A stretch of 64,000 bases of DNA from Flavobacteriales bacterium UBA7666 (GTDB lineage: Bacteria; Bacteroidota; Bacteroidia; Flavobacteriales_D; Crocinitomicaceae), in assembly GCA_002483265.1 (NCBI GenBank), contig DLHO01000022.1, positions 124,860-188,859 on the forward strand, given 5' to 3'. A program made the position numbers and the translations under genes. The notes below the pieces were generated by a model. It was not told the origin of the DNA. It saw only the letters and a list, made by a program, of their open reading frames with translations, and ran no database searches. Positions 53,703 to 61,923 of this stretch are shown here, in pieces (positions within the stretch are counted from its first letter, which is position 1; each line of letters opens with the position of its first letter).

Positions 53703-55089
53703 TTTCAGGAATATTAACCGGAATAATATACGACGAATTTAGTTCAGGAATGATACAGTTGTAACGATAAACTTCTTCTAATTTTTCCTTTAAGGACTTG
53801 GAGCTTTCCAGTTCACCATGTACAATAAACAGTTTTTCGGGATTTTTTGTCAAACTACTAAGCCAGTCAATCAGCTCACTTTGATCGGCGTGTGCAGACA
53901 ATCCTTCTACAAGCGTACAGGTGGCATGCACATCCCAAAATTTGCCGCGCATTTTCACTTCTTTTGCACCGTCGAGCAATGCGCGTCCACGAGTACCTTC
54001 TCCTTGATAACCGACCATTAAAATCGTAGCTGATTTTTGGCCGAGATAATGTTCGAAATAGGTCAGTACTCTTCCGCCTGTGGCCATTCCGGATGCTGCG
54101 AGAATAATTTTTGGTGTGTCGCTTTTTGCCAGCTTTAGGGTTTCATCTTGTTTGCTGACCACATTAATTTCTCTACGGATTTGTTTTGATTCCGAAGGAG
54201 ATAATTTGTGCGAGGAATGATGTTTGCCGAAGATTTTCAAAACGTCTTGTCCCATCGGACTATCCATGTAAACAGGTAAATCCGGAATTAGATGCTCATT
54301 CTTCAATTTCCACATGTAAAACATCAATAATTGAGCCCGTTCCACAGCGAAAACTGGGATAATGATGGTGCCATTTTTAGTTGCCGCCTTATTAATGATT
54401 TCTGCGAGACGGATTTCAGGTTCCGCCGGGTGAAGTCGTCCTCCATAAGTTGATTCAATGAAAATGATATCAGCCTTTTCGGGTTTCTGAGGTGGAAATA
54501 ATAAGGGATCTTCTTGTCTGCCAATATCTCCTGAGAATACAATGAGTTTGTCTGCTGCTTTTAATTCTATAAATGTAGCTCCAACGATATGTCCGTTGTA
54601 CCGGAAACGGAAAGTGAACAAATCGGAAAGTTTAATCCAATTGTCAATTGTTTCCATTTGGAATAAAGGGAAAACAGCTTCGGCCTCATTTGTGGTATAA
54701 AGCGGTTTGGCAGGATGATGTTTACTGTATCCGAAGCGATTGGCGCGTTCGGCATCTTCTTCCTGTATTTTTGCACTATCCAGCAGGATTAGTTTTGTAA
54801 TCTCAATGGTGGGAGCTGTAGCATAAATTTTACCTTTGAATCCCTGCTTCACCAATAACGGAAGGTATCCGACATGATCCAAATGTCCATGTGTCAGAAT
54901 TACCGTGTCAAGAGTCGAAACATCAAAAGGCAGAGATTGCCAGTTAAGTAAGCGTAATTCTTTCAGACCCTGAAATAATCCGCAATCGATAAGTATTTTT
55001 TCACCAGATAATTCAATCAGGTATTTTGATCCGGTAACTGTAGAAGCAGCTCCGAAAAAATGAATGGTTAAATCCTTTTTCATATCCAT
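53680..55089 (-). CDS. Beta-CASP MBL-fold RNA-processing nuclease
   Basis: 469 residues. The metallo-beta-lactamase motif 2 is THGHLDHVGY (His67, His69, Asp71, His72), with SGDIGR later and the beta-CASP domain (about 210-330, including PVFAVERAQ and PVYMDSPMG). The RMMBL-like C-terminal motifs AHADQSEL and FIVHGE follow. This matches the CPSF/Ysh1-like RNA-exonuclease family found in bacterial stress clusters. Residues MDM or the internal MKKD (55083) could be the start. It follows the ATP-cone/nuclease gene by 21 bp in one operon. Confidence 0.92.
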   Translation of the reverse strand: MDMKKDLTIHFFGAASTVTGSKYLIELSGEKILIDCGLFQGLKELRLLNWQSLPFDVSTLDTVILTHGHLDHVGYLPLLVKQGFKGKIYATAPTIEITKLILLDSAKIQEEDAERANRFGYSKHHPAKPLYTTNEAEAVFPLFQMETIDNWIKLSDLFTFRFRYNGHIVGATFIELKAADKLIVFSGDIGRQEDPLLFPPQKPEKADIIFIESTYGGRLHPAEPEIRLAEIINKAATKNGTIIIPVFAVERAQLLMFYMWKLKNEHLIPDLPVYMDSPMGQDVLKIFGKHHSSHKLSPSESKQIRREINVVSKQDETLKLAKSDTPKIILAASGMATGGRVLTYFEHYLGQKSATILMVGYQGEGTRGRALLDGAKEVKMRGKFWDVHATCTLVEGLSAHADQSELIDWLSSLTKNPEKLFIVHGELESSKSLKEKLEEVYRYNCIIPELNSSYIIPVNIPENEKEPIK

Positions 55090-55110
55090 GTTTTAATTAG
55101 CAATTGGGGA

Positions 55111-55965
55111 TTATTGGTTCATGACGGTACGATCGCACAACTGATTAGCTTCGTTTAATACGGTAGCAGTGCGGATCGTTTTTATTCCGATAGATTTAAG
55201 TAATTCGGGTCGTTTTAATAATTCGCTGCACAAAACAACTTCTTGTTCCAGTAGTTTTTGTTTTTCAGAAGTTGTAAGTGATGTCAGACAGGTTATCGGG
55301 TAAAGCTGGTAATGATCAATTCGATCTTTCAAACCTTTTTCAAACGGATGATCCCAGCCTAAAAGTTTTAGTCCGGAGCACCCGGCATATTGTATTGCAT
55401 CTGCGGTAAAGCGGGTGTTCGTAACAATCCAGCCTTTCCGTTGCTTTGAAATATTATTTGGCTTTTTAGATAGGTGTGCTTCTATATCGTTAAACCGGGC
55501 ATGAATATATAGGGGAATCTTGATATTACACGATATCCCGGACTGGTTGTGGTATTTACATTCCACTAATATCTGATTATTATCTTTTTCCGCGATCACA
55601 TCTATTTCATGTGTAACACATTTTCCCTGAAGGATTTTCCCGGTTTGTGTTTTGTATCCCTCCTTTTTTAATAGTTCTGCGATGTATTTTTCAAATGGAA
55701 ATCCGGAGGGGCCAAGTTCCATAATTGCATACTTCAAATGATAACGGGCTGCCTGATGACGCGCCCCTGATTTGAGTAAAGAGAATGCAATCTTATAGAT
55801 GTTCCGGGTTGACATACCTTCATAAAGCTGCTTCCGAATTTCCTGAAGAATGAAATCAATTTGCTGATTATCTGCTCCGGATTTGTGGAGAGATCTGCGG
55901 ACTTTCTCTTCGGAAAACGGACTCTTTTCACCCGAAGCTTTTGTAACACTAAATTCATTATTCAT
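55111..55965 (-). CDS. ATP-cone domain fused to Mrr-type PD-(D/E)xK endonuclease
   Basis: 284 residues. The ATP-cone is at about 5-95 (VTKASGEKSPFSEEKVRRSLHKSGA). An Mrr-like restriction endonuclease fold lies at about 88-205 with the active-site set Asp122 (HEIDVIA), Glu135 and Lys137 (LVECKYH). The C-terminal ~70 residues resemble a helix-hairpin-helix segment (LLKSIGIKTIRTATVLNEANQLC). The ATP-cone, known as the allosteric nucleotide switch of ribonucleotide reductase, would make nuclease activity depend on (d)ATP. It heads the operon with the beta-CASP nuclease, downstream of an FNR-like site. Target nucleic acid unknown. Confidence 0.85.
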   Translation of the reverse strand: MNNEFSVTKASGEKSPFSEEKVRRSLHKSGADNQQIDFILQEIRKQLYEGMSTRNIYKIAFSLLKSGARHQAARYHLKYAIMELGPSGFPFEKYIAELLKKEGYKTQTGKILQGKCVTHEIDVIAEKDNNQILVECKYHNQSGISCNIKIPLYIHARFNDIEAHLSKKPNNISKQRKGWIVTNTRFTADAIQYAGCSGLKLLGWDHPFEKGLKDRIDHYQLYPITCLTSLTTSEKQKLLEQEVVLCSELLKRPELLKSIGIKTIRTATVLNEANQLCDRTVMNQ

Positions 55966-55982
55966 AATTCCGCATGATTGTT

Positions 55983-56066
55983 TCAGAGATTATATACCAA
56001 AAGGAACAGGCTGCTCAGGGCTGAAATAATCAAAGAAAGTCTCCCGATGATCTTCAATTGTTCCAT
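55983..56066 (-). CDS. Possible 27-residue membrane peptide
   Basis: An ATG at 56066 opens a 27-codon frame, MEQLKIIGRLS then a hydrophobic run LIISALSSLFLLVYNL, ending 17 bp before the ATP-cone gene. The length and one-helix pattern suit a small membrane protein or leader peptide. There is no independent support. Confidence 0.35.
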   Translation of the reverse strand: MEQLKIIGRLSLIISALSSLFLLVYNL

Positions 56067-56330
56067 ACCATTTATTTTAGTAGTGTAAAGCAAAGCTAAA
56101 GCCTCTACTATTCAAAGAGAATGATTATCATCTCTTCACTAGATGATTTCGATCAGTATTTACAGATGCTTCAAACTGTTTGTCAGTGTTATTAATCTGG
56201 TAACGAGTACCCTGCTACCGGAACAAAAAACATGGAAGATCCGAAGCCGCCCACTGTACCCATTATTTCCGCAATAAGCGCAAGAAAGATGAACAAGGGT
56301 AAGAATTGCATACAGCTTTTTAATTTGAAA
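56067..56330. other. Intergenic control region of the nuclease operon
   Basis: No convincing gene. It holds a palindromic AGAGAATGATTATCATCTCT-type element (56116-56135) and an FNR-like TGAT-TTCG-ATCA site (56144-56155), upstream of the minus-strand operon. Confidence 0.45.
56144..56155. promoter_or_regulatory. FNR/Crp-like site TGAT-N4-ATCA
   Basis: TGATTTCGATCA, upstream of the minus-strand ATP-cone/beta-CASP operon. It is one of five similar sites in this cluster. Confidence 0.5.
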
Positions 56331-56354
56331 ACTGCCCGGAATGTACCGAGCAGT
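56327..56354 (-). terminator. Terminator of the DoxX-Usp operon
   Basis: The stem is ACTGCCCGG (56331-56339) with CCGAGCAGT (56346-56354), one mismatch; on the minus strand it is followed by TTTT. A second perfect 9-bp hairpin, CTTAAGAAA (56361-56369) with TTTCTTAAG (56380-56388), lies just before it. Confidence 0.7.
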
Positions 56355-56439
56355 CATTTACTTAAGAAATTTAGATCTTTTTCTTAAGGGTTGGTTTACT
56401 TTTTCCCTTTTAGGGATAGTGAGTTGCTTGAAGTGTGTT

Positions 56440-56844
56440 TTAATCACGATCCTGATAGTACTCAGGTTCATCCGGTTCAATTCCTTTACTTAGAGATTCC
56501 CCTTCTGCATTTTGTTCTGCCAATGTCCAGGTATCAGTTAAGGTTGTTTCCAGCCAAACTTTTCCGGATTTTCGGAATACCTGAACACCAAGTCCAAATC
56601 CAGCCCAAAGAAGCTGTTCCAGTTCGTTCACTTTCATATCAGGAGTAACGCTTATTTCACTTGAGTGATGAATAGTACGGCAATCTTTGAGCATTACATC
56701 CTTTCGTATTAAAAAATGAAGGGATGAAGCTTGTCCTGATTCATGTCTTTTCGAAAAGAATTCGAGCTTCAAAAAAGGAAATGCTTTATTAAACGAATTA
56801 CGGATCTGTGCGATACTTTGTTGGTCATTGATAATTATTTTCAT
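56440..56844 (-). CDS. Small protein of the stress cluster, unknown function
   Basis: 134 residues, soluble, with an acidic end (EPDEPEYYQDRD). Landmarks are FFSKRHESGQASSLHFLIRKD and LLWAGFGLGVQVFRKSGKVWLETTLTDTWTLAEQNAEG. I know similar unnamed proteins next to Usp genes in Bacteroidota but can assign no domain. It is 15 bp after the Usp gene in the operon DoxX-Usp-this gene, and ends at the terminator near 56330. Confidence 0.7.
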   Translation of the reverse strand: MKIIINDQQSIAQIRNSFNKAFPFLKLEFFSKRHESGQASSLHFLIRKDVMLKDCRTIHHSSEISVTPDMKVNELEQLLWAGFGLGVQVFRKSGKVWLETTLTDTWTLAEQNAEGESLSKGIEPDEPEYYQDRD

Positions 56845-56859
56845 TCGATCGGAATTAGT

Positions 56860-57681
56860 TTACTGATGGAGTATTAATAAAGGTGCAAGACTATGAAAAG
56901 TCATGACCTTTGAAATTGGTTCACGGAAGATGCGTCCAATTAAAGAGTGTTTCCGTGAAATGATAGTTACTAAGTCTATCTGATGTTTTTTTACAAAATC
57001 ATTAATTCCTGTAACAACATCAGGATGTTCTATTTCGAAAAAAGTATGGTACGTATGTTTCAACGATTTTTCCAGCTTAAAGCTTTCGGCAATTTCTCCG
57101 AATGTTGGAATGGTCTGTGCTTCTGTAAATATATTCAGGATGCAAATATGTGATTTGAAGGTTGCAGCCAGTTGTTTAAGTGGTTTCAGAACAATATCAT
57201 TATTGGTTTCTGAAAAATCAACCGCCAGCACTATTTTTTCAGGTATCCTGAACTTCACATGTTTGTCGATAACCATTACCGGTATTTCTGTTTTGCGAAT
57301 AAGATTTGAAGCAGTACTTCCCAGTATTCGTTCCTGAAGATAACCGACACCTTGCGCACCAATTACAAGCAGATCGATATGCTGTTTTTTGCTATAGAAA
57401 GTAATCACATCTGCCGGTATTCCATCTATTGCAGCATAACTGATTTTTAAATCCGGGTTGGATTTTTCAATAGACTGTTTTAGTTTTTCCAGATTATCCA
57501 GAGCCTCTTCCTGCAGATATTGCTGGGGTGATATGAGGGGGGAATCTTCTGTAAATGCAGGTGTGAGATAAGCATGTAACAACAGAAGTTCTGCTCCGGT
57601 TAAGTTGGCCAGTTGTATGGCATAGTTCAAAGCATTATCAGAGAGCTTTGAAAAATCTGTTGGGACAAGTATTTTTTTCAT
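56860..57681 (-). CDS. Tandem universal stress protein
   Basis: 273 residues with two Usp domains. Domain 1 (about 1-145) has ILVPTDFS and a full ATP-type motif G-x2-G-x9-G-S/T (GAQGVGYLQERILGSTASNLI). Domain 2 (about 150-273) has IVLAVDFSETNND and a degenerate C-terminal loop (SRKHSLIGRIFREPISKVM), so probably only domain 1 binds nucleotide. It lies between DoxX (11-bp gap) and the 134-residue gene in one operon. Such proteins aid survival in hypoxia and stasis. Confidence 0.92.
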   Translation of the reverse strand: MKKILVPTDFSKLSDNALNYAIQLANLTGAELLLLHAYLTPAFTEDSPLISPQQYLQEEALDNLEKLKQSIEKSNPDLKISYAAIDGIPADVITFYSKKQHIDLLVIGAQGVGYLQERILGSTASNLIRKTEIPVMVIDKHVKFRIPEKIVLAVDFSETNNDIVLKPLKQLAATFKSHICILNIFTEAQTIPTFGEIAESFKLEKSLKHTYHTFFEIEHPDVVTGINDFVKKHQIDLVTIISRKHSLIGRIFREPISKVMTFHSLAPLLILHQ

Positions 57682-57692
57682 CTTTCAGTACT

Positions 57693-58118
57693 TTACAATT
57701 TAAAGAATAAGTGATCCAATGAGAAACTATGCCATTCCAAGGGAGTTATTAAAAGAAGAAGGAGTAGGGCAAGTCTTGGAAATACGTTACGAGTATCCCA
57801 AAGCGGCTCATTTATTCCAAAACCAATTCCGGCAATGATCAGGTTCAACCCAAGGAGATAAAGCGCAATAAACTCAAATAATCCAAGGATCAATAGTCCT
57901 CCACAGATTAATTCGGTGTATGCAGTGAACAGCGCTGCAATTGAAGTTAATAATCGTGGGATACCTTTCATAACGAATCGCTCCTGATAGATATTTATCA
58001 CATTTTTCATTCCGATTTTGACAATAGCATCGTATCCCTGAAAAAGAAAAAGAAAACCGAGGAACACCCGTGTGATCATAATTGCTGAAGCGTAGTGATA
58101 TTGTTCAATTATCTCCAT
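57693..58118 (-). CDS. DoxX-family membrane protein
   Basis: 141 residues with four transmembrane helices. The DoxX-type start is ITRVFLGFLFLFQGYDAI, followed by LTSIAALFTAYTELICGGLLILGLF. DoxX proteins are linked to redox and thiol stress at the membrane. It is first in the minus-strand operon with Usp and is divergent from the BON-domain gene; an FNR-like site lies in the gap. Confidence 0.85.
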   Translation of the reverse strand: MEIIEQYHYASAIMITRVFLGFLFLFQGYDAIVKIGMKNVINIYQERFVMKGIPRLLTSIAALFTAYTELICGGLLILGLFEFIALYLLGLNLIIAGIGFGINEPLWDTRNVFPRLALLLLLLITPLEWHSFSLDHLFFKL

Positions 58119-58190
58119 TAGGGTTTTGTTTTAAAGGCAAAACTAGGGAATGTTAAAACAGTTAGAAATGAGGTGTGTCACTATTTAATA

Positions 58191-58202
58191 TGATGTATGT
58201 CA
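58191..58202. promoter_or_regulatory. FNR/Crp-like site TGAT-N4-GTCA
   Basis: TGATGTATGTCA in the divergent gap between DoxX and the BON gene. A weak promoter (TTTC 58238-58241, AATCTTTG 58261-58268) follows toward the BON gene. Confidence 0.45.
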
Positions 58203-58295
58203 ATGAGTTTTTTCAGTCAGATGAATGATAAGAGTCATTTCTTTCAAGCATTCCAAGTAGAATCTTTGCAACATAAACTTTATAATTCACAGAGT

Positions 58296-58979
58296 ATGAA
58301 AACAGATGCTGAAATTCAGAAACATGTAATGGAGGAATTGAAATGGGAACCTGCTATTCATTCATCCGAGATAGGTGTTTCTGTGAAAAATGGTGTGGTT
58401 ACTCTTTCAGGTATGGTTGACACCTATTTGGAGAAAAAAACGGCTGAAAAAGCTGCGCTTAAAGTTGCTGGTGTCAAAGGAATTGCAGAAGATATTGAAA
58501 TTAAGTTGAGCTACCATGATCAAAAAACAGATGCTGAATTGGCACAGGCAGTAGTGAATGGTTTGAAATGGAATGTACTTGTTCCGGATGACAAAATCAA
58601 GATCAAGGTAGAAAATACCTGGGTTACTGCGGAAGGAATGGTAGAATGGGCATACGAACAAAACGCGGTTCGAGATGCTATTGGAGGTATTGTTGGGGTA
58701 AAAGGAATTAGCAATCTGGTTAAACTTGCACCCAAAGTAAACTCCGCTGATGTGAAAAAGAAAATTTCAGCAGCGTTTGAGAGAAGCGCAACAATTGATG
58801 CAAACAGTATTCATGTGGAAAATATCGGGGATAAGGTAATCCTTACCGGTGAAGTGAGATCTTATGCTGAAAGGCAAGATGCAGAACAAGCTGCATGGAA
58901 TGCCCCGGGAGTTGCTACTGTTGAGAACAGTCTTGAGGTGAAAATTCCATCTTATGCTAAACTAGGCAGAGAATTATAA
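58296..58979 (+). CDS. Triple BON-domain protein
   Basis: 227 residues from the ATG at 58296; the longer frame from 58197 overlaps promoter elements. There are three BON domains (about 4-70, 76-145 and 152-222), each with a G-x-V-x-(L/A)-x-G-x-V core (NGVVTLSGMVDTYLEKKTAEKAA, NTWVTAEGMVEWAYEQ, GDKVILTGEVRSYAERQDAEQAA). There is no signal peptide, so it is probably cytoplasmic, unlike the periplasmic OsmY. BON proteins bind phospholipid or other ligands under stress. It ends at a strong terminator. Confidence 0.9.
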   Translation: MKTDAEIQKHVMEELKWEPAIHSSEIGVSVKNGVVTLSGMVDTYLEKKTAEKAALKVAGVKGIAEDIEIKLSYHDQKTDAELAQAVVNGLKWNVLVPDDKIKIKVENTWVTAEGMVEWAYEQNAVRDAIGGIVGVKGISNLVKLAPKVNSADVKKKISAAFERSATIDANSIHVENIGDKVILTGEVRSYAERQDAEQAAWNAPGVATVENSLEVKIPSYAKLGREL

Positions 58980-58999
58980 CCCGGTTTTTGAGTTACACG

Positions 59000-59029
59000 A
59001 AGCACCTTTTATATAAGAGGTGCTTTTTT
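59000..59029 (+). terminator. Terminator of the BON gene
   Basis: The stem is AAGCACCT (59000-59007) with AGGTGCTT (59018-59025), then a T-run. Confidence 0.85.
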
Positions 59030-59040
59030 ACACCCATTAG

Positions 59041-59074
59041 TGATCAATGTCAGTATAAAAGATGATAAAAATCA
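59041..59074. promoter_or_regulatory. Two FNR/Crp-like sites upstream of the sensor kinase
   Basis: TGAT-CAAT-GTCA (59041-59052) and TGAT-AAAA-ATCA (59063-59074, extending to GATGAT-AAAA-ATCATC), with centres 22 bp apart, upstream of the kinase start at 59135. Confidence 0.55.
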
Positions 59075-59134
59075 TCCTTTTGGCATGATGCGTCTTTTAC
59101 TTTTAATCCCGGGTCAAAAAAGTGTATATTCGTT

Positions 59135-60337
59135 ATGGATTACGAACACAGAAAGATGGAGAGTAAAGAAGGAATTGATGCGCTGTTTTTACACGCTACT
59201 GAAGGAATTCTTGTAACGAATGCAGAAGGGCGAATTACGCGAATTAACCCGAGTGCTGAAAAACTGTTCGGCTATGGTTCGGGAGAATTAATGGGGCTAA
59301 AAATCGAAACACTGGTACCTTCCAGATTTACTCATAAACATGAAAATAACCGGGCGAACTATGCGCACCATCCGCATGCCAGATCAATGGGATTAGGAAT
59401 GGAGTTGTCAGGTCTGAAAAAGGACGGTTCAGAATTCCCGGTTGAAATTAGTTTGAGTCCTTATAGTAACGATGAAGGAAATTTTGTCATTGCCTTTATC
59501 ATAGATGTAACACTTCGGAAAGAAACGGAAAATAAGCTCAAAAATTATTCGGAAGACTTGGAAAAACAAGTGAAGAACCGAACACTGGTGCTCGAAGAAG
59601 CGATTAAAGAATTGGAGCGAACCCAAAAAGAACTCGATGCTTCTTTAGCTAAAGAGAAAGAGTTGAATGAAATGAAATCGCGTTTTGTATCAATGGCTTC
59701 CCATGAATTTCGTACCCCGCTTACTACAATGATGTCATCTCTGTCACTGGTCACCAGATACAACGAACGGAATGATCCGGATAACCACGCAAAACATATC
59801 CGTAAAATCGAAAAATCCATTGTGAACCTCACGGATATTCTCAATGATTTCCTTTCTGTTTCCAAATTGGAAGAAGGCAAAGTTGAAAATGCTCCGGAAG
59901 AAATCAACTTGAAGCAATTCTTGATGGATGTCAGTTCCGAAATGCAGGGAATGTTATCCGAAAAACAAACAATTATTCAGAATTACTCGGGAGACGAACA
60001 TGTTTGTTTGGATCCCAAATTACTTCGTAATATCCTGTTCAATTTAATTTCAAACGCCATTAAATTCTCTCCGGATGAAGCTACAATCGAATTATACACT
60101 CAGGTCGATGAGAATGCCATTTCCATTTTAGTAAAGGATCATGGTGTCGGGATCAGTGAACAGGATCAGCAGCATCTTTTTGAACGATTCTTCCGTGGGG
60201 GGAATGTTACACATATACAAGGAACTGGTTTGGGACTGAATATTGTTGCTCGATATGTAGAGTTGATGAATGGAAAGGTCACCATTGAAAGTGCTCAAAA
60301 CAAGGGAACAACTGTTACATTATTCATTCCGCGTTAA
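59135..60337 (+). CDS. PAS-domain sensor histidine kinase
   Basis: 400 residues, soluble. A PAS domain (about 13-128, EGILVTNAEGRITRINPSAEKLFGY) of the FixL-like group contains a His-rich stretch (RFTHKHENNRANYAHHPHARSMG). A coiled coil follows (135-180), then HisKA with His190 (MASHEFRTPL) and HATPase_c (N box LISNAIKFS, G1 DHGVGIS, G2 GTGLGLNI). The response-regulator gene follows 11 bp later. The RSMGLG stretch typical of FixL-type PAS is suggestive of heme/oxygen sensing, but the proximal His is not proven. Confidence 0.93.
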   Translation: MDYEHRKMESKEGIDALFLHATEGILVTNAEGRITRINPSAEKLFGYGSGELMGLKIETLVPSRFTHKHENNRANYAHHPHARSMGLGMELSGLKKDGSEFPVEISLSPYSNDEGNFVIAFIIDVTLRKETENKLKNYSEDLEKQVKNRTLVLEEAIKELERTQKELDASLAKEKELNEMKSRFVSMASHEFRTPLTTMMSSLSLVTRYNERNDPDNHAKHIRKIEKSIVNLTDILNDFLSVSKLEEGKVENAPEEINLKQFLMDVSSEMQGMLSEKQTIIQNYSGDEHVCLDPKLLRNILFNLISNAIKFSPDEATIELYTQVDENAISILVKDHGVGISEQDQQHLFERFFRGGNVTHIQGTGLGLNIVARYVELMNGKVTIESAQNKGTTVTLFIPR

Positions 60338-60348
60338 AATACAGGCTT

Positions 60349-61407
60349 ATGAAAAAGATACTACTCATTGAAGACAATACGGATATTCGTGAAAACACGG
60401 CGGAAATCCTTGATTTGGCACAGTATAAGGTGTTGACTGCTGAAAATGGAAAAGTGGGGGTACAGCTCGCCCTCAAAGAACTCCCGGATCTGATTATTTG
60501 TGATATTATGATGCCTGTTTTGGATGGGTATGGTGTGTTACATTTATTGTCTAAAAATGAAACCACAGCTAGTATTCCTTTCATTTTTCTAACAGCCAAA
60601 GCGGATCGGGGAGATATTCGAAAAGGAATGTCTATGGGGGCAGATGATTACCTTACAAAACCTTTCACAGATCAGGAATTACTAAGTGCGATCGAAACCC
60701 GTTTGAATAAAACGGATATACTGAAGAAACAATTTGCCCGGAATATAGAGGGAGTCAATCATTTTTTGAACGAAGCCAAAAGTTTTGATGCATTGAAAGA
60801 ATTATCCGAATCACGGGATATCAGACTTTATAAAAAAAAGGATGTTGTTTTTCAGGAAGGTAACTATCCACGGGGTGTTTATTTCATCCACAAAGGAAAA
60901 GTAAAGATTTATCAGAAAAACGATCAAGGCAAAGAACTCATCAGTGCTTTACATAAAGCAGGTGATTTTTTCGGGTTCCTGTCTCTGCTGAAAGATGAAC
61001 AGTACATCCATTCTGCTGCTGCATTGGAAGATACTGAGATTTATATAATTCCGAAAGAGGATTTCTTTTCGCTGATTTACAGAAATGCGGAAGTTGCACG
61101 AAAATTCATTGAATTGCTTTCAGATAACCTACTCGAGAATGAACAGCAGTTGATGCGTTTGGCTTATAACTCAGTGAGAAAAAGGGTGGCTGAAGCATTG
61201 GTGAAACTTTCGGATAAATACAAAAAAGAAACAGATCAACGTTTTAGTATGAATGTTTCGCGTGAAGATCTGGCAAATTTGGTTGGTACTGCCAAAGAAA
61301 CTGTGATTCGTACCCTGAGTGATTTTAAGGAGGACAGGTATATCGAAATTTCAGGAAGTACAATAACAATTCTTGATTACGATCAATTGGTTTGTATGAA
61401 AAATTGA
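60349..61407 (+). CDS. Response regulator fused to a Crp/FNR-type transcription factor
   Basis: 352 residues in three domains. REC (1-120) has phospho-acceptor Asp52 (ICDIMMPVLDGYG) and Lys104. A cyclic-nucleotide-binding-type beta-barrel (about 145-260) has FQEGNYPRGVYFIHKGKVKIY. HTH_Crp (about 272-345) has VSREDLANLVGTAKETVIRTLSDFKEDRYI. There is no FNR-type N-terminal Cys cluster. The recognition helix resembles FNR/Crp, which fits the TGAT-N4-RTCA sites around. It is likely phosphorylated by the adjacent PAS kinase. Confidence 0.94.
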   Translation: MKKILLIEDNTDIRENTAEILDLAQYKVLTAENGKVGVQLALKELPDLIICDIMMPVLDGYGVLHLLSKNETTASIPFIFLTAKADRGDIRKGMSMGADDYLTKPFTDQELLSAIETRLNKTDILKKQFARNIEGVNHFLNEAKSFDALKELSESRDIRLYKKKDVVFQEGNYPRGVYFIHKGKVKIYQKNDQGKELISALHKAGDFFGFLSLLKDEQYIHSAAALEDTEIYIIPKEDFFSLIYRNAEVARKFIELLSDNLLENEQQLMRLAYNSVRKRVAEALVKLSDKYKKETDQRFSMNVSREDLANLVGTAKETVIRTLSDFKEDRYIEISGSTITILDYDQLVCMKN

Positions 61408-61409
61408 TT

Positions 61410-61423
61410 TTGATTTTTGTCAA
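61410..61423. promoter_or_regulatory. FNR/Crp-like site TTGAT-N4-GTCAA
   Basis: TTGATTTTTGTCAA lies 2 bp after the regulator stop codon and about 100 bp upstream of the 124-residue gene. Confidence 0.5.
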
Positions 61424-61522
61424 TTTGGATTCTGAGTAGTATCATACCCCATTCTGAGTAAGCTCATTTCATCTGAGTTGCTGATTAAGTTTCTTTGTCA
61501 TGTAATCTTAATTGAAAGAATC

Positions 61523-61897
61523 ATGAAATCAAATAAAAACTTAGGTGTTTGGATGGATTATTCATCTGCAGACTTAATAAATCCGCATCAGGATGCGAAT
61601 CAGATTATCAGATCGAAATTTTCACCAGCTATAAAAGAAGAGGCTTTAAAGAAAGGTGAAAAACATTTGCACCATAAAGAACAGCAAGTACAGGAAACCT
61701 ATTTTAAAGAAATTGCAGGTAAGATTCTGGAGTATGATCAAGTACTCTTATTTGGTCCTACGAATGCGAAGACAGAACTCCTTCATTATCTAAATGGAGA
61801 TACTCATTTTAAACATGTGAAAATAGCTGTTGAATCCGCTGATAAAATGACAGAAAACGAGAAAAGGGCATTTGTAAAAAAACATTTTAATGCCTAA
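61523..61897 (+). CDS. Small soluble protein of the stress cluster
   Basis: 124 residues from the ATG at 61523. The N-terminal LGVWMDYSSADLI strand and the C-terminal FGPTNAKTELLHYLNGDTHFKHVKIAVESADKMTENEKRAFVKKHF resemble proteins related to eRF1 domain 2/host-attachment families, which could bind ribosomes or RNA. The middle is charged and helical (HLHHKEQQVQETYFKEIAG). The family relation is a resemblance only. The hydrate-dehydratase gene follows 26 bp later. Confidence 0.7.
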   Translation: MKSNKNLGVWMDYSSADLINPHQDANQIIRSKFSPAIKEEALKKGEKHLHHKEQQVQETYFKEIAGKILEYDQVLLFGPTNAKTELLHYLNGDTHFKHVKIAVESADKMTENEKRAFVKKHFNA

Positions 61898-61923
61898 ATT
61901 AAGGGGTAATTTAATTAAATAGT

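Noticed and set aside
56160..56357. 65-codon minus-strand frame in the intergenic region
   Set aside because: It overlaps the terminator hairpin of the upstream operon and has no family-like pattern or start signal.
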